64,000 nucleotides of DNA. Origin: Lachnospiraceae bacterium. Lineage in GTDB: Bacteria > Bacillota > Clostridia > Lachnospirales > Lachnospiraceae. The stretch covers positions 62,001 to 126,000 of the forward strand of contig CABJAM010000005.1 in NCBI GenBank assembly GCA_902363555.1. The letters are read 5' to 3'. The number at the start of each line of letters is the position of its first letter. The first letter of the stretch is position 1. The position numbers were made by a program, and so were the translations under genes. Of this stretch, positions 43,489 to 52,639 are shown one piece after another. Under the pieces are notes generated by a model. It saw only the letters and a list, made by a program, of their open reading frames with translations. It was not told where the DNA came from and did not search any database.

Positions 43489-44520
43489 TTAGCGGTGCTT
43501 CCCTATAATACAATTGACACTGTCCTTAATGACGACCTGGCCTGTGACGATACGCAGCTTTTCCGTATCCTTTTTGAAATACCGCAACTGGAGCAGTATT
43601 TTTTCCAGCGCGATCCTCACCATCTCTTTAATATTAACTTCATAGGTGGTGATCTTCACATCGCACAGACCGGTATAAAGATAATTATCAAAACCAACAA
43701 CCGATATATCTTCTGGCACCCGGTAGCCATTTAACGCCAGCAGCTTAATTATCTCGCTGGCTGTAAGATCCGAATTGCAGGCAAAGGCTGTGGGCATATG
43801 TTCCGGCAGTATAAGCCCCTCGATCTCCATCCGCCCGTCAAAACCGCGGTCATTAATGATCCAGGCCGGGTTTACAGGTATGCCGTTTTCCAGCAGCGCC
43901 TTGCAATAGCCAAAATAGCGGTCGGTAATACTGTTATTGGCAAGGACTGTGCCCACATAGGCAATATCCCGGTGACCGTTTTCCACCAGATAGTTTACCA
44001 CATGGTACATCCCATAAAAGTTATCGGAAATAACGGCGCCGATATCTATATCCTTTTTAACAAAGTCCACAAACACAACCGGGAGCCCGGACACAGCGAT
44101 CAAATGCTTCAGATACTCCGTTCCGATCTCTCCGATCACCGCAATGGCTTCCGCACGTTTTTCCTGGACAAATAAAGGCATTGCCAGATTTAATTCATCA
44201 TCCAGATTTAAAACCTCATAGAGGATCATGCAGTTTTTAACCTTGGCCGCCATGCATAGCTCCTGATAGACCTTCCAGTAAAAAGACGGATAATCCCCCA
44301 GATATTTTTCTGAGATGATGACGCCGATATTCAGCGCCTTTGTCTTATCAGCAATGACCGGACCCTGACGGGTCTGATAGCCCATTTCTGCCGCCGTAGT
44401 TATAATTTTATCCCTCAGCTCACCACTGACGCCCTTTTGCCCCGCAAGAGCATTGGATACCGTCACGGTACTCACATTCAGACGCTGCGCGATATCCGCA
44501 AGTCTTACTGATTTTTTCAT
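43489..44520 (-). CDS. LacI-family regulator
   Basis: A 343-residue repressor: N-terminal LacI helix-turn-helix (VRLADIAQRLNVSTVTVSNALAGQ, residues 5-28) and a periplasmic-binding-like sugar domain (from about 60; KALNIGVIIS, VISDNFYGMYHVVNYLVENGH, FDNYLYTGL). The ATG at 44520 follows GGAGGAGGG; the longer frame to 44628 is not needed. It lies between the mannan import operon and the GH36/GH113 pair, so it is a likely regulator of both. Confidence 0.88.
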   Translation of the reverse strand: MKKSVRLADIAQRLNVSTVTVSNALAGQKGVSGELRDKIITTAAEMGYQTRQGPVIADKTKALNIGVIISEKYLGDYPSFYWKVYQELCMAAKVKNCMILYEVLNLDDELNLAMPLFVQEKRAEAIAVIGEIGTEYLKHLIAVSGLPVVFVDFVKKDIDIGAVISDNFYGMYHVVNYLVENGHRDIAYVGTVLANNSITDRYFGYCKALLENGIPVNPAWIINDRGFDGRMEIEGLILPEHMPTAFACNSDLTASEIIKLLALNGYRVPEDISVVGFDNYLYTGLCDVKITTYEVNIKEMVRIALEKILLQLRYFKKDTEKLRIVTGQVVIKDSVNCIIGKHR

Positions 44521-44596
44521 AAGCTGTGCCCTCCTCCTGATTTTTAGTTGATACCGGTTGTATTGGCACATCATTTCCTGACTATGTTTAATTATA

Positions 44597-44610
44597 TTAA
44601 TTTTACTTAA
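44597..44610. promoter_or_regulatory. Candidate LacI operator upstream of lacI
   Basis: TTAATTTTACTTAA, the exact reverse complement of 42162-42175, lies 77 bp before the lacI start. This would give self-control. Confidence 0.45.
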
Positions 44611-44650
44611 ATTTGTCAATATCTTCAAAGAAAATGGCTTTATTATACTT

Positions 44651-44710
44651 AAAAGCGAAGAAAAACCGCTGCCACCCAGTCATAAGCAAGTAGCAGCGAT
44701 TTTTCGCGCT
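44651..44710 (-). terminator. Terminator of the GH113-GH36 operon
   Basis: On the minus strand CGAAAAATCGCTGC pairs with GCAGCGGTTTTTCTTCG around a 21-nt loop; U-rich sequence is within the 3' arm. It lies just after the GH36 stop. Confidence 0.65.
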
Positions 44711-44738
44711 CTCTATTATGGCATCGGAAACCGCTGCT

Positions 44739-46937
44739 TCACGCTTCCACCTGTTCAAAATGAAACAGATGGCTTACAAAGTCACCAAAGGAGCGCTTCA
44801 CAAGAAATCCGGCGGACATGAGTACCTGACCGCTGTATAATGCGCCGTTTTCCTCCAGCCGGTACAGCCCATTCGGGTCCAGGCCTTTTAGGCGGAGCTT
44901 CCTGCTCTTAAAATTCGCCTGCGCCAAAACCTGAACGTAAGTCAGAAGCACCTCCCGCCGATTACTGGATACAACCTCCCAGCAATCATATAAATGATTA
45001 TGCTGCCATGAGGCAATGCGGTAATAATCCCCCTCCCGCACCAACGGATGATATTTATGGTACATTAACGTCTGTTCTTTTATTTGTTCCCGGTCAGACT
45101 CCGAAATTTTAGTGATATCCAGCTCATAGCCAAAGGTTCCGGCCAATGCCACATGGCCCCGGGTCGCAAACGGCGTCATCCTGCCCACAGTATGGTTCGG
45201 GCAGTCGCTGACATGAGCGCCCATACAGCACAGTGGATAGAGCAGGGCCGTTCCCTCCTGTATGGCCAGCCGCTCAATGGCGTCCGTATCATCGGAGCAC
45301 CAGATCTGAGGACTGTAATAGAGCATCCCGGGATCAAATCTGGCACCGCCGCCGGAACAATTTTCAAGCAATAACCGTGGAAATTCGGAAATAAGCCGTT
45401 CCTGCAATGCATACACCCCAAGTACATAGCGGTGGAAAATCTCACCCTGCTGCCCGGAAGGAAAGCCCAGGCTGCCCACGTCGCTCAGTTGCCGGTTCAT
45501 ATCCCACTTCACATAATCAATATCCGCGCTTCTTAAAATCGTGGCAATACGCTCGTATACATAGTCCACCACCTCTGGCCTGGACAGATCCAGCACATAC
45601 TGACAGCGGCTTAATGTTCCTGTCCTGCCCGGTATATGCAGCGCCCAGTCCGGGTGCGCCCGGTACAGCTTCGAATCCGGTGAAATCATCTCAGGCTCCA
45701 TCCACAGACCAAACATCAGGCCTTCCGATTTTACGCGGTCCACCAAAGCTTTAAGACCACCAGGCAATTTCTCCTCATTGACTATCCAGTCGCCCAAGGA
45801 ACTGTCATCACTGTTTCTGTGGCCGAACCAGCCGTCATCCATAACAAGCATCTCGATTCCCGCTTTTTTTGCCTCCCGGGCAATATCTACCAGTTTCTCG
45901 GTATTAAAGTCAAAATAGGTGGCCTCCCAGTTATTGATCAATATAGGCCGGTTTTTATGTAAATACGGGCTGCGTATTAAATGCTCCCGATAAAGATCAT
46001 GGAATGTCCGGCTCATTTTTCCAAGACCCTCATCCGAGTAAACACATACCACCTCCGGGGCCACAAAGGATGCCCCCGGCATCAGAACCCATTCAAATCC
46101 CTCCGGATGGATTCCCATGACCATGCGCACCGAATCAAACTGTCCAGCCTCGGCCATCGCCATAAAATTTCCGGAATAGACAAAATGCATTGCATAGACA
46201 GCCCCATAGTCCTGCGTCGTTCCAGGCGCCGTCAGTGCCATAAACGGGTGCTCCTGATGACTGGATTCGCCCCGCACTGACGATACCCCATGCTTACCGC
46301 AGGTCACCGGACAGGATGTCATATGACGTTCTCTCGCCCACGAACCGCTCAGTGTGAGCAGTTCAAAATCCTCATTATCCATATCCAGGCAGGCACTCAA
46401 AACCTTTTCAATATAAAGCGTTTTATCGCCTTCATTTATGAGCGTCACACTGCGGATCACCGCATCGGAATCTTCAAAAACACTGTATCGTAAAAGAACC
46501 TTTAGTCCGATACATGCATCGGTACATACAATCTCCAATGTTTTAGCCTCATTTTCTTCTGTGGGAAAGGTGGATGGTAAGCCGTCAAGCTGCGGCTTCC
46601 CATCAAAAATCCGGTATCCCGCATAGACCGGCTCACAGGCTCTGTGTCCTTCCTCCGTGCGGACCATCAGGCAGCTTTCCCTGTAATCACCTACGCCCCA
46701 CGCCGGATATTCCATGGGAAATGTATCCATAAACGAGCACTTTTCCCTTAAATTCTGAGATGGCACATAGGGCGGTTCCTCTGTGCGCAGCAGCGCCCCG
46801 ATCCCCCGCCGGTCCGCTAATTTCTTACCGTAGTAAATATGGCCGATATACTTATGATCAGCGATACCGATCAGGTAGGATGTGGTCTTTGTATCCAGTT
46901 GAAATATGTTTTCCTTTTCATTGTATTCCACTCTCAT
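44739..46937 (-). CDS. GH36 alpha-galactosidase
   Basis: A 732-residue cytosolic enzyme with the N-terminal beta-sandwich, a TIM barrel (about 330-640) and a C-terminal sandwich. The nucleophile Asp479 is in VKWDMNR and the acid/base Asp549 in CSDDTDA, almost the same numbers as in Geobacillus AgaA (478 and 548). It cuts alpha-1,6-galactose side groups from galactomannan oligosaccharides. GGAGA is 7 bp before the ATG. It follows the GH113 gene by 37 bp. Confidence 0.93.
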   Translation of the reverse strand: MRVEYNEKENIFQLDTKTTSYLIGIADHKYIGHIYYGKKLADRRGIGALLRTEEPPYVPSQNLREKCSFMDTFPMEYPAWGVGDYRESCLMVRTEEGHRACEPVYAGYRIFDGKPQLDGLPSTFPTEENEAKTLEIVCTDACIGLKVLLRYSVFEDSDAVIRSVTLINEGDKTLYIEKVLSACLDMDNEDFELLTLSGSWARERHMTSCPVTCGKHGVSSVRGESSHQEHPFMALTAPGTTQDYGAVYAMHFVYSGNFMAMAEAGQFDSVRMVMGIHPEGFEWVLMPGASFVAPEVVCVYSDEGLGKMSRTFHDLYREHLIRSPYLHKNRPILINNWEATYFDFNTEKLVDIAREAKKAGIEMLVMDDGWFGHRNSDDSSLGDWIVNEEKLPGGLKALVDRVKSEGLMFGLWMEPEMISPDSKLYRAHPDWALHIPGRTGTLSRCQYVLDLSRPEVVDYVYERIATILRSADIDYVKWDMNRQLSDVGSLGFPSGQQGEIFHRYVLGVYALQERLISEFPRLLLENCSGGGARFDPGMLYYSPQIWCSDDTDAIERLAIQEGTALLYPLCCMGAHVSDCPNHTVGRMTPFATRGHVALAGTFGYELDITKISESDREQIKEQTLMYHKYHPLVREGDYYRIASWQHNHLYDCWEVVSSNRREVLLTYVQVLAQANFKSRKLRLKGLDPNGLYRLEENGALYSGQVLMSAGFLVKRSFGDFVSHLFHFEQVEA

Positions 46938-46974
46938 GGCACGATCTCCTTACTCTATATTCCCAGAGAACGTT

Positions 46975-47937
46975 TTAAACAAAACTCTGGTGCTCTTTGT
47001 GATTTTCCGAATAAAAAGCTTTAATCACCGAGACAGCCGGCTTTCCATAAACACTGTAACCGTCATTGATCACCGGATATTCCAAATAATTGGAAACCCA
47101 ATCCCAGCATACAAAGCCTTTGATCCACGGATGATTCCGGCTCACCTCAAACATTTTCTCGTAATAGCGTCTCTGCTCCTCCAGATCCATTGGCCCCTCA
47201 AAGGTCCAGTCATTGGGCCTGCCTGCGCTGCCCCGGCGGCAGGGTATCCCGCATTCGGCAAAAAAGAATGGCTTATGGAACCGGTCCGCCACCACCTTGA
47301 TCCGGGCCAGATTTTCTTCCCAGCGGTCGATGGGATAATAACCGCTGGAGGATATAACATCCAGAGCATCCCACCAGGTCACCTGCTCCTCCTGATATTT
47401 ATCGGTATTGTAGGTCATAAGCCCCGTATAAACGCTCCTGAGCTTTTTAATCAGCTCCCGCCAGCGCGCTTCCTGCCGTTCGGCCATCACAAGCTCACAG
47501 CCGATGATCAGCATCTCACAGCCGCATTCCTCAGCCAGCCCGGCATAGTGCATCAGATATTTTGTATAGCTTTCAAACCAGCAGCTCCATTTTGGTTCAC
47601 AGGGAACCTCCTTGTCAAAAAAATTGATCCAGGCCCGCCAGGCTCCGTCACGGCAATTCACCATAGGCTTTAAGATCACTCTCAGGCCAATGGATTTTCC
47701 ATAGACGATCATTTCCCTCAGTTCGTCGTCTGAGGGCATATGGCTGCCTGTATAATCGATGGACTCCGAGTGCGGCGTATCCTGCAGGGCCACAACAGCC
47801 ATAACAACAGTATCAATATGTGTCTCCTCTTTTAAGGTTTTCAGAGACGCCTTTGTCTCCTCCCCAGCAAATGTCTGTGTTTCACTTGGCTCAAAACGAA
47901 AGGTAAAGCCTTTTATAAATTCAAAATCCTGTGTCAT
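46975..47937 (-). CDS. GH113 beta-1,4-mannanase/mannosidase, intracellular
   Basis: A 320-residue TIM-barrel hydrolase. The acid/base Glu148 is in IIGCEL and the nucleophile Glu228 in FFAECG, close to those of Alicyclobacillus ManA (151, 231). GLRVILKPMV and the WWDALDVISSSGYYP segment also fit GH113. No signal peptide, so it acts on imported oligosaccharides. GGAGG is 8 bp before the ATG 47937; an ATG at 47952 overlaps that site. First gene of the two-gene unit with GH36. Confidence 0.85.
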   Translation of the reverse strand: MTQDFEFIKGFTFRFEPSETQTFAGEETKASLKTLKEETHIDTVVMAVVALQDTPHSESIDYTGSHMPSDDELREMIVYGKSIGLRVILKPMVNCRDGAWRAWINFFDKEVPCEPKWSCWFESYTKYLMHYAGLAEECGCEMLIIGCELVMAERQEARWRELIKKLRSVYTGLMTYNTDKYQEEQVTWWDALDVISSSGYYPIDRWEENLARIKVVADRFHKPFFFAECGIPCRRGSAGRPNDWTFEGPMDLEEQRRYYEKMFEVSRNHPWIKGFVCWDWVSNYLEYPVINDGYSVYGKPAVSVIKAFYSENHKEHQSFV

Positions 47938-48147
47938 ACCAAATACCTCCATTCATTTCATATATAGACTTTAAAGCCTTAATATATATTAATTAATATA
48001 ACTTTTTAAAGTGATAATTAAAATGGAGCATATCGTTATTATTTGTCCAATAGCGACTTGTATATTTACAAAATACGTTTAATTATCATTATTTTCACCA
48101 GAACCGACAATCAATTAATTTATATTAATTTAAATTAAATATATTTA

Positions 48148-48176
48148 TTGTTATCCCGAGGCAAGTATAGTATAAT
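48148..48176 (+). promoter_or_regulatory. Promoter of the second AraC gene
   Basis: TTGTTA (48148-48153) and TATAAT (48171-48176) are 17 bp apart, 65 bp before the ATG. The rest of the gap 47953-48225 is AT-rich with TTAATT-type words and must also carry the GH113 promoter, which I could not fix. Confidence 0.6.
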
Positions 48177-48240
48177 AAGAATGGTATAAGCTCCAGATTG
48201 CCAGAAAATATCAGATTTAAGAACAGTGGGTGATTTCAAT

Positions 48241-49152
48241 ATGTACTATAAATTTAACGATAAAGAACTGCCTCATATTTCCCATATGAGTTTATATAAC
48301 AGTTGCGGGCTTTATACGCACCCCCGCCGGATCCCCGGTGAATATATTATGCTTTTCGTAAAGTCAGGTACATTGATGATCCGCGAAAACGCGACGGATT
48401 ACTGCCTTGGCGAGGGGGATGTGCTGCTCCTTGATCCCGACAGTGTCCATGAGGGAACCGGGCCCTGTGCCGACGCCCATTATTATATACATATGGCCCC
48501 GTCCGTCTTTCACCCCTTTGAATTGCCGGACGGACAGAGCATCACACAGCTTCTTGGAAGAAACCGTGATCTGAATAGCAGCATTTCCCCCTTTTCCCAG
48601 GAAATGTATGAAAAATCCCAGCTTATCCTTCCGAAATATATGTCCATCAAGGATCTTAAGGTGCGGAATAGATTTGAACTGGCCATGGAGCAGGCCATGT
48701 TTGCCACAGCCCACCGCCAGGAGTATTACAAGCTGATCTGCTCCACCTGCTTTATGCAGATCCTCACAGAGCTGGCCGCCTACTTCTCAGCCAATGCTTT
48801 GTCGATTGCCCATGAAGGATTTTCAAAATCACAGCAAAAGGTACTGACACAACTTACGGAATATCTTCATAAATTTTATGATACAAAATTGACCAGTGTG
48901 GATCTGGAAAATAAATTCGGCATGAACTTTGATTACCTGAACCGTCTTTTTAAAAAGAAAAACGGTATGCCTATATTTACCTATTTAAACGCCATCCGTA
49001 TTGACCGGTCCGTGGAAATACTCGTTTCGGGAAACACAAAGCTTTACGAGATCGCCCGCGCCGTCGGTTATGGCGATGAGTATTATTTCAGCAAGGTATT
49101 TAAAAAGCAGCTTGGGGTATCTCCAAAAAATTATTTAAAATTATACCAATAA
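48241..49152 (+). CDS. AraC-family regulator, divergent from GH113-GH36
   Basis: A 303-residue regulator with a cupin sensor domain (about 25-120; LMIRENATDYCLGEGDVLLLDPDSVHEG) and two helix-turn-helix motifs at the end (SVDLENKFGMNFDYLNRLFKKK; YEIARAVGYGDEYYFSKVFKKQLG). It likely controls the divergent GH113-GH36 genes. I start at ATG 48241; the ribosome site is weak, and a GTG at 48226 has no better one. Confidence 0.83.
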   Translation: MYYKFNDKELPHISHMSLYNSCGLYTHPRRIPGEYIMLFVKSGTLMIRENATDYCLGEGDVLLLDPDSVHEGTGPCADAHYYIHMAPSVFHPFELPDGQSITQLLGRNRDLNSSISPFSQEMYEKSQLILPKYMSIKDLKVRNRFELAMEQAMFATAHRQEYYKLICSTCFMQILTELAAYFSANALSIAHEGFSKSQQKVLTQLTEYLHKFYDTKLTSVDLENKFGMNFDYLNRLFKKKNGMPIFTYLNAIRIDRSVEILVSGNTKLYEIARAVGYGDEYYFSKVFKKQLGVSPKNYLKLYQ

Positions 49153-49154
49153 AA

Positions 49155-49190
49155 TCCCTCCAAACTCAAAAACGGGTCTGGAGGGTTGCC
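49155..49190. terminator. Terminator between AraC gene and ABC ATPase
   Basis: CCCTCCA and TGGAGGG pair around a 16-nt loop just after the AraC stop, with T-rich sequence further on. The ABC ATPase gene converges here. Confidence 0.6.
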
Positions 49191-49203
49191 CTGTTCTGCA
49201 TTT

Positions 49204-49839
49204 TTAATTCGTTGATATGCGTAAGTCACCTTTTTTCAATCTAAAAATAACATCCGCCTGCCTCGCAAGTTCATTTGAATGAGTAACAATAACTACACAT
49301 TTTTGCATCTTGTGAGCGCATTCTTTTAACATATCAGTTATCTCTACTGCGGTATCTTCGTCAAGATTTCCTGTCGGCTCATCTGCCAAAATCATTTTTG
49401 CATCAGATGCCAATGCACGAGCAATCGCTACACGCTGTTGCTGACCGCCAGAGAGTTTTAAAACATTTCTGCTGCTTTCTTCCTCAGTCAACCCGACCTT
49501 TTCTAATATAGGCAATGGGGGCAGTTTTGAAGTCAGCGCCACGTTTTCCTTTGGTGTAAGATAATCAATCAGGTTATAGCTCTGGAAAATAAACGCAGCA
49601 TTTTGTTTTCTGTGTGTAGATAATCCGATGGATTCAATGTTCTTTCCGTTAAAAAGGATTTGTCCGTCAGCAGGGCTGTCTAAACCGCCAAGCAAAGATA
49701 AAAGTGTTGTTTTTCCACAGCCAGACGGACCAAGAATTGCGTACATTTTTCCTGCTTCTAAATCTGCACTTACATTTTTTAATACATTCCGCTTGTTGTC
49801 ATAAGAATAGCAAACTCCGTCAATCTTCATAATACTCAT
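49204..49839 (-). CDS. ABC transporter ATPase (Vex2/MacB-type)
   Basis: A 211-residue ATP-binding subunit: Walker A GPSGCGKTT (about 37-45), signature LSGGQQQR, Walker B MILADEPTGNLD. The ATG at 49839 has AGGAGG 9 bp upstream; the long frame to 49932 lies inside the upstream permease. It follows two FtsX permeases and, by gene order (permease, permease, ATPase with a two-component pair), resembles the pneumococcal Vex-Vnc group. A role in peptide or antibiotic export is inference. Confidence 0.87.
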   Translation of the reverse strand: MSIMKIDGVCYSYDNKRNVLKNVSADLEAGKMYAILGPSGCGKTTLLSLLGGLDSPADGQILFNGKNIESIGLSTHRKQNAAFIFQSYNLIDYLTPKENVALTSKLPPLPILEKVGLTEEESSRNVLKLSGGQQQRVAIARALASDAKMILADEPTGNLDEDTAVEITDMLKECAHKMQKCVVIVTHSNELARQADVIFRLKKGDLRISTN

Positions 49840-49853
49840 TAGGTAACGCCTCC

Positions 49854-51197
49854 TTAATTCATCTGTGATAAGATATTTTTTGGTTTCATCTGCAAAACAG
49901 GGATAATCGCAAGTGCGGTGGAAGCAAAGCATAGCATCATGCCAACACCCAACACTGCCATATAATCCCTTGCCAATACAGACACTTTTATTTCAGTAAG
50001 TAATTGTGCAGTGTTTCCGTTTTGCGCTGTATCTCTATCTTGTTTATCTTCTGATAATTGAATGACATTGTAGCTGTCATTTGTCGTCTGTTCAATCAAA
50101 ACATCTCCAACTTTTTGGGCAAGCAGAGAGCTTGTGGCAAAGGAAAAGATAAATGCAAACATCGCAATGATAAGCACTTCAAGCAAATGTTGTGATAATA
50201 TGGAGCGTTTGGAAATTCCCATTGCCAATAACACTCCCGTTTCGTGGATACGATTTCGTAATCGAAAAACTAAAACCAACGATAGAACAGCAAACGAAAC
50301 AACCAAAATAACTATCATTGCAACACGAATAAGGTTAAGCAGTCCATTCAAAGATTCTTTGGCATTCTGATAATCTTTGTCGTATTTCTGAATTATAGTA
50401 CTGTTCCAATTCGTATCAGGTATTTCTTTCACTTTTTCCATAATCGCATCCAATTCTTCGGGGGCATTTACATAGAAATCTCCATATTGACTATTGTTGC
50501 TTTCGCTTTTATATATCAAATAGGAGCAGGTGGATATATCAGTAAATACAATATTGGGATAGAGGTCATAGGATGGTGCAATACCGATGGCATCCTGTGC
50601 CTGCGTATTCATAAATATCCCTGCAACCTTTACCGGAATGCGTCTGCGCCATTCCGTGACATCTCCCAAAAGCATTGTATCTCCTACGGATAATCCATTT
50701 CTCTCTGCAAAATTCTTGTGAATCAGTACAACATTCTTTTGCTTATCTGTGATAAAATCGCCCTCTATAAGTTCAAATCCCGCTTCAGAAAAATAAGTAT
50801 CTTTTTCTGAGTCACTGTTTGCAACAACTTTACCTGCATGTTCATATCCTTGCGGAACTTCTGCTGCTCCCTCCGTTTCAATTTCCAGCGGTTTTCCCGC
50901 CTCATCATAATAAGCAGCCTGGGTATAAGAACGAAGCACATACTGCCCGCTTAATCCCTCTAACGCGAGAATACTGTCTATTGCGTTTTCGGTCAGACCA
51001 TTATCTAACCGCTTTGCATTGACAGTAAAGCTGCCCATCAATTCTTTTTTTAAATTTGCTCCTGCATTTTGTATTGCAGAATAAAGCGAAAGACACGTCA
51101 ACATCATTGTCGCTATCACCAATAAAAAAGCAAAGAGCATAAGGGTTTTTCCTTTTTTCCTAACCAAATAAAGAAAGGTACGTTTTATCATATTCAT
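49854..51197 (-). CDS. FtsX-type ABC permease
   Basis: A 447-residue protein: helix at about 18-38, an extracytoplasmic MacB-like domain (about 45-270), and three C-terminal helices in a FtsX domain (about 285-440). The N terminus IKRTFLYLVRKKGKTLMLF is like that of its neighbour. GAGAGG is upstream of the ATG. It is probably the partner of the permease at 51208. Confidence 0.85.
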   Translation of the reverse strand: MNMIKRTFLYLVRKKGKTLMLFAFLLVIATMMLTCLSLYSAIQNAGANLKKELMGSFTVNAKRLDNGLTENAIDSILALEGLSGQYVLRSYTQAAYYDEAGKPLEIETEGAAEVPQGYEHAGKVVANSDSEKDTYFSEAGFELIEGDFITDKQKNVVLIHKNFAERNGLSVGDTMLLGDVTEWRRRIPVKVAGIFMNTQAQDAIGIAPSYDLYPNIVFTDISTCSYLIYKSESNNSQYGDFYVNAPEELDAIMEKVKEIPDTNWNSTIIQKYDKDYQNAKESLNGLLNLIRVAMIVILVVSFAVLSLVLVFRLRNRIHETGVLLAMGISKRSILSQHLLEVLIIAMFAFIFSFATSSLLAQKVGDVLIEQTTNDSYNVIQLSEDKQDRDTAQNGNTAQLLTEIKVSVLARDYMAVLGVGMMLCFASTALAIIPVLQMKPKNILSQMN

Positions 51198-51207
51198 TTT
51201 TGTCCTC

Positions 51208-52503
51208 TCATTCCATTTGGGAAAGCAGTTCTTTCGGCTTATATCTCATTACAGGAATACAAGACACCAAGACTGAAATCACCACTAAGACAATGCCAAC
51301 CAATGCAACAACTATGAAATGCCACGATGTAACGAAAACGCTGCTTTCCGTTTTACCCAACAGTCCACCTAACGTTCCTGCTATTTTATTACTGAATAAA
51401 TACGATGCTGGAAAAGCTATCACGGATACTAAGAGCGTTTCGATTACATACTGTGCCAAGATAACAGGCTTCGATGTTCCAATGGCAAGAAGTATTCCGA
51501 TTTCCTTTTTTCTGCTGCGCATCCACATAGACAAAATCAAAATGATAATCATTACACTTATAATAACCACAAGAAGAATCAGCGCAGAAATCAGTGATCC
51601 AATATTGGATACAGAACCCGCCACACGTTCATATACCTCATTGTTTGCTGTAATATTAAAGTTATCCCAATTAATGGAATCAATATCCTGCACTTCTTGA
51701 ATGACCTGCTCTAATTTCTGTGGGTCAGATACAAAGAAATCGGCTGAATCACTCTCTCTGGAATCCGAATAATTAATCAGCATTTCTTTCATCGCAGTTT
51801 GGCTCACAAAAGCATAGTTAGAATAATCATAATAGGATGACATATTATAGTTATTTTTTTCATCTGTTTTGTCAGCAACAACATCAAATATACCAACGAT
51901 TTCAAGAAGCTTTTCGGGGTCATTGGCATATGGGTCATTGATTGCCTTTACTTTGTCGCCAAGTTTCAAACCATGCTTATCTGCAATGTCCTTACTGATT
52001 AATATGGAATCTTTATCATCTTCTGTTATTTGGCGTCCATCCACGAGGGAAAAAGTATTTGATAAGAACAGGGAACTGTATTGGGAGTTTACACACCCAT
52101 AAGAATAATACTGACTATCAACATATTCGATACCACGAGGCGTTGTGTTTTCCAAATAATGACTTTCCTCGTCATATAATCCCAGAATAGTTGTAATCGT
52201 TGCATTGTAGCCTTTAATGCCGTCAATCCGCTTAATTTTATCCAGCATTTCATCCGAAAGAAACTCCTGGGTACTGTAACTGCCATTAGAACCACTGCTC
52301 CAGCCACCTGTTGCGGTATTACGGCTAACAGAAAAACTTGCTCCTGTTGTTCCTCTAAGTTCCGCGGTTTGTTTCTCACTTGCATCTGAAATAGCAAGTC
52401 CTGAGAGAACAAGTGCTGATATTACAAACAATAACGTGAAAATGAGAAGTGTTTTTTTCCACTTTCGTGCGACATATAAAATCGCCCGTTTTAGTACATT
52501 CAT
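51208..52503 (-). CDS. FtsX-type ABC permease
   Basis: A 431-residue paralogue of the gene at 49854: N-terminal helix (about 15-38), extracytoplasmic domain rich in Ser, Gly and Tyr (about 40-270), and three helices at the end. AAGGAGG lies 7 bp before the ATG, and the AAGG of that site sits in a hairpin stem (52514-52536). First gene of the operon, behind the direct repeat at 52550-52571. Confidence 0.85.
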   Translation of the reverse strand: MNVLKRAILYVARKWKKTLLIFTLLFVISALVLSGLAISDASEKQTAELRGTTGASFSVSRNTATGGWSSGSNGSYSTQEFLSDEMLDKIKRIDGIKGYNATITTILGLYDEESHYLENTTPRGIEYVDSQYYSYGCVNSQYSSLFLSNTFSLVDGRQITEDDKDSILISKDIADKHGLKLGDKVKAINDPYANDPEKLLEIVGIFDVVADKTDEKNNYNMSSYYDYSNYAFVSQTAMKEMLINYSDSRESDSADFFVSDPQKLEQVIQEVQDIDSINWDNFNITANNEVYERVAGSVSNIGSLISALILLVVIISVMIIILILSMWMRSRKKEIGILLAIGTSKPVILAQYVIETLLVSVIAFPASYLFSNKIAGTLGGLLGKTESSVFVTSWHFIVVALVGIVLVVISVLVSCIPVMRYKPKELLSQME

Positions 52504-52513
52504 TTGATGACCT

Positions 52514-52536
52514 CCTTGTATGCTGATGATACAAGG
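52514..52536 (-). promoter_or_regulatory. Hairpin covering the ribosome-binding site
   Basis: CCTTGTAT and ATACAAGG form an 8-bp perfect stem with a 7-nt loop. The 3' arm includes part of the AAGGAGG site of the permease gene at 51208, so it could limit translation. Confidence 0.5.
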
Positions 52537-52549
52537 ATAATTCGTTTAT

Positions 52550-52571
52550 GTGGAGTTAAGGTGGAGTTAAG
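52550..52571. promoter_or_regulatory. Direct repeat, candidate response-regulator site before the ABC operon
   Basis: GTGGAGTTAAG occurs twice in tandem (52550-52560, 52561-52571), an 11-bp period. A near-copy (GTGGAGTTTCG, GTGGAGTTTAA) stands before the response regulator gene at 54704-54725. Eleven-bp direct repeats are the usual form of OmpR/PhoB-type sites. Confidence 0.7.
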
Positions 52572-52591
52572 GAATAGTTCCGATGTATTTT

Positions 52592-52632
52592 TTCAAAAAA
52601 GAAAGACAGGTACACAATCAGCCTGTCTTTTC
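52592..52632 (-). terminator. Terminator of the two-component genes
   Basis: On the minus strand AAAGACAGG and CCTGTCTTT enclose an 11-nt loop and are followed by CTTTTTT. It lies right after the histidine kinase stop. Confidence 0.8.
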
Positions 52633-52639
52633 CGTATAC

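Noticed and set aside
43489..44628. Longer LacI start at 44628
   Set aside because: The LacI helix-turn-helix begins right after the ATG at 44520, which has a strong GGAGGAGGG site.
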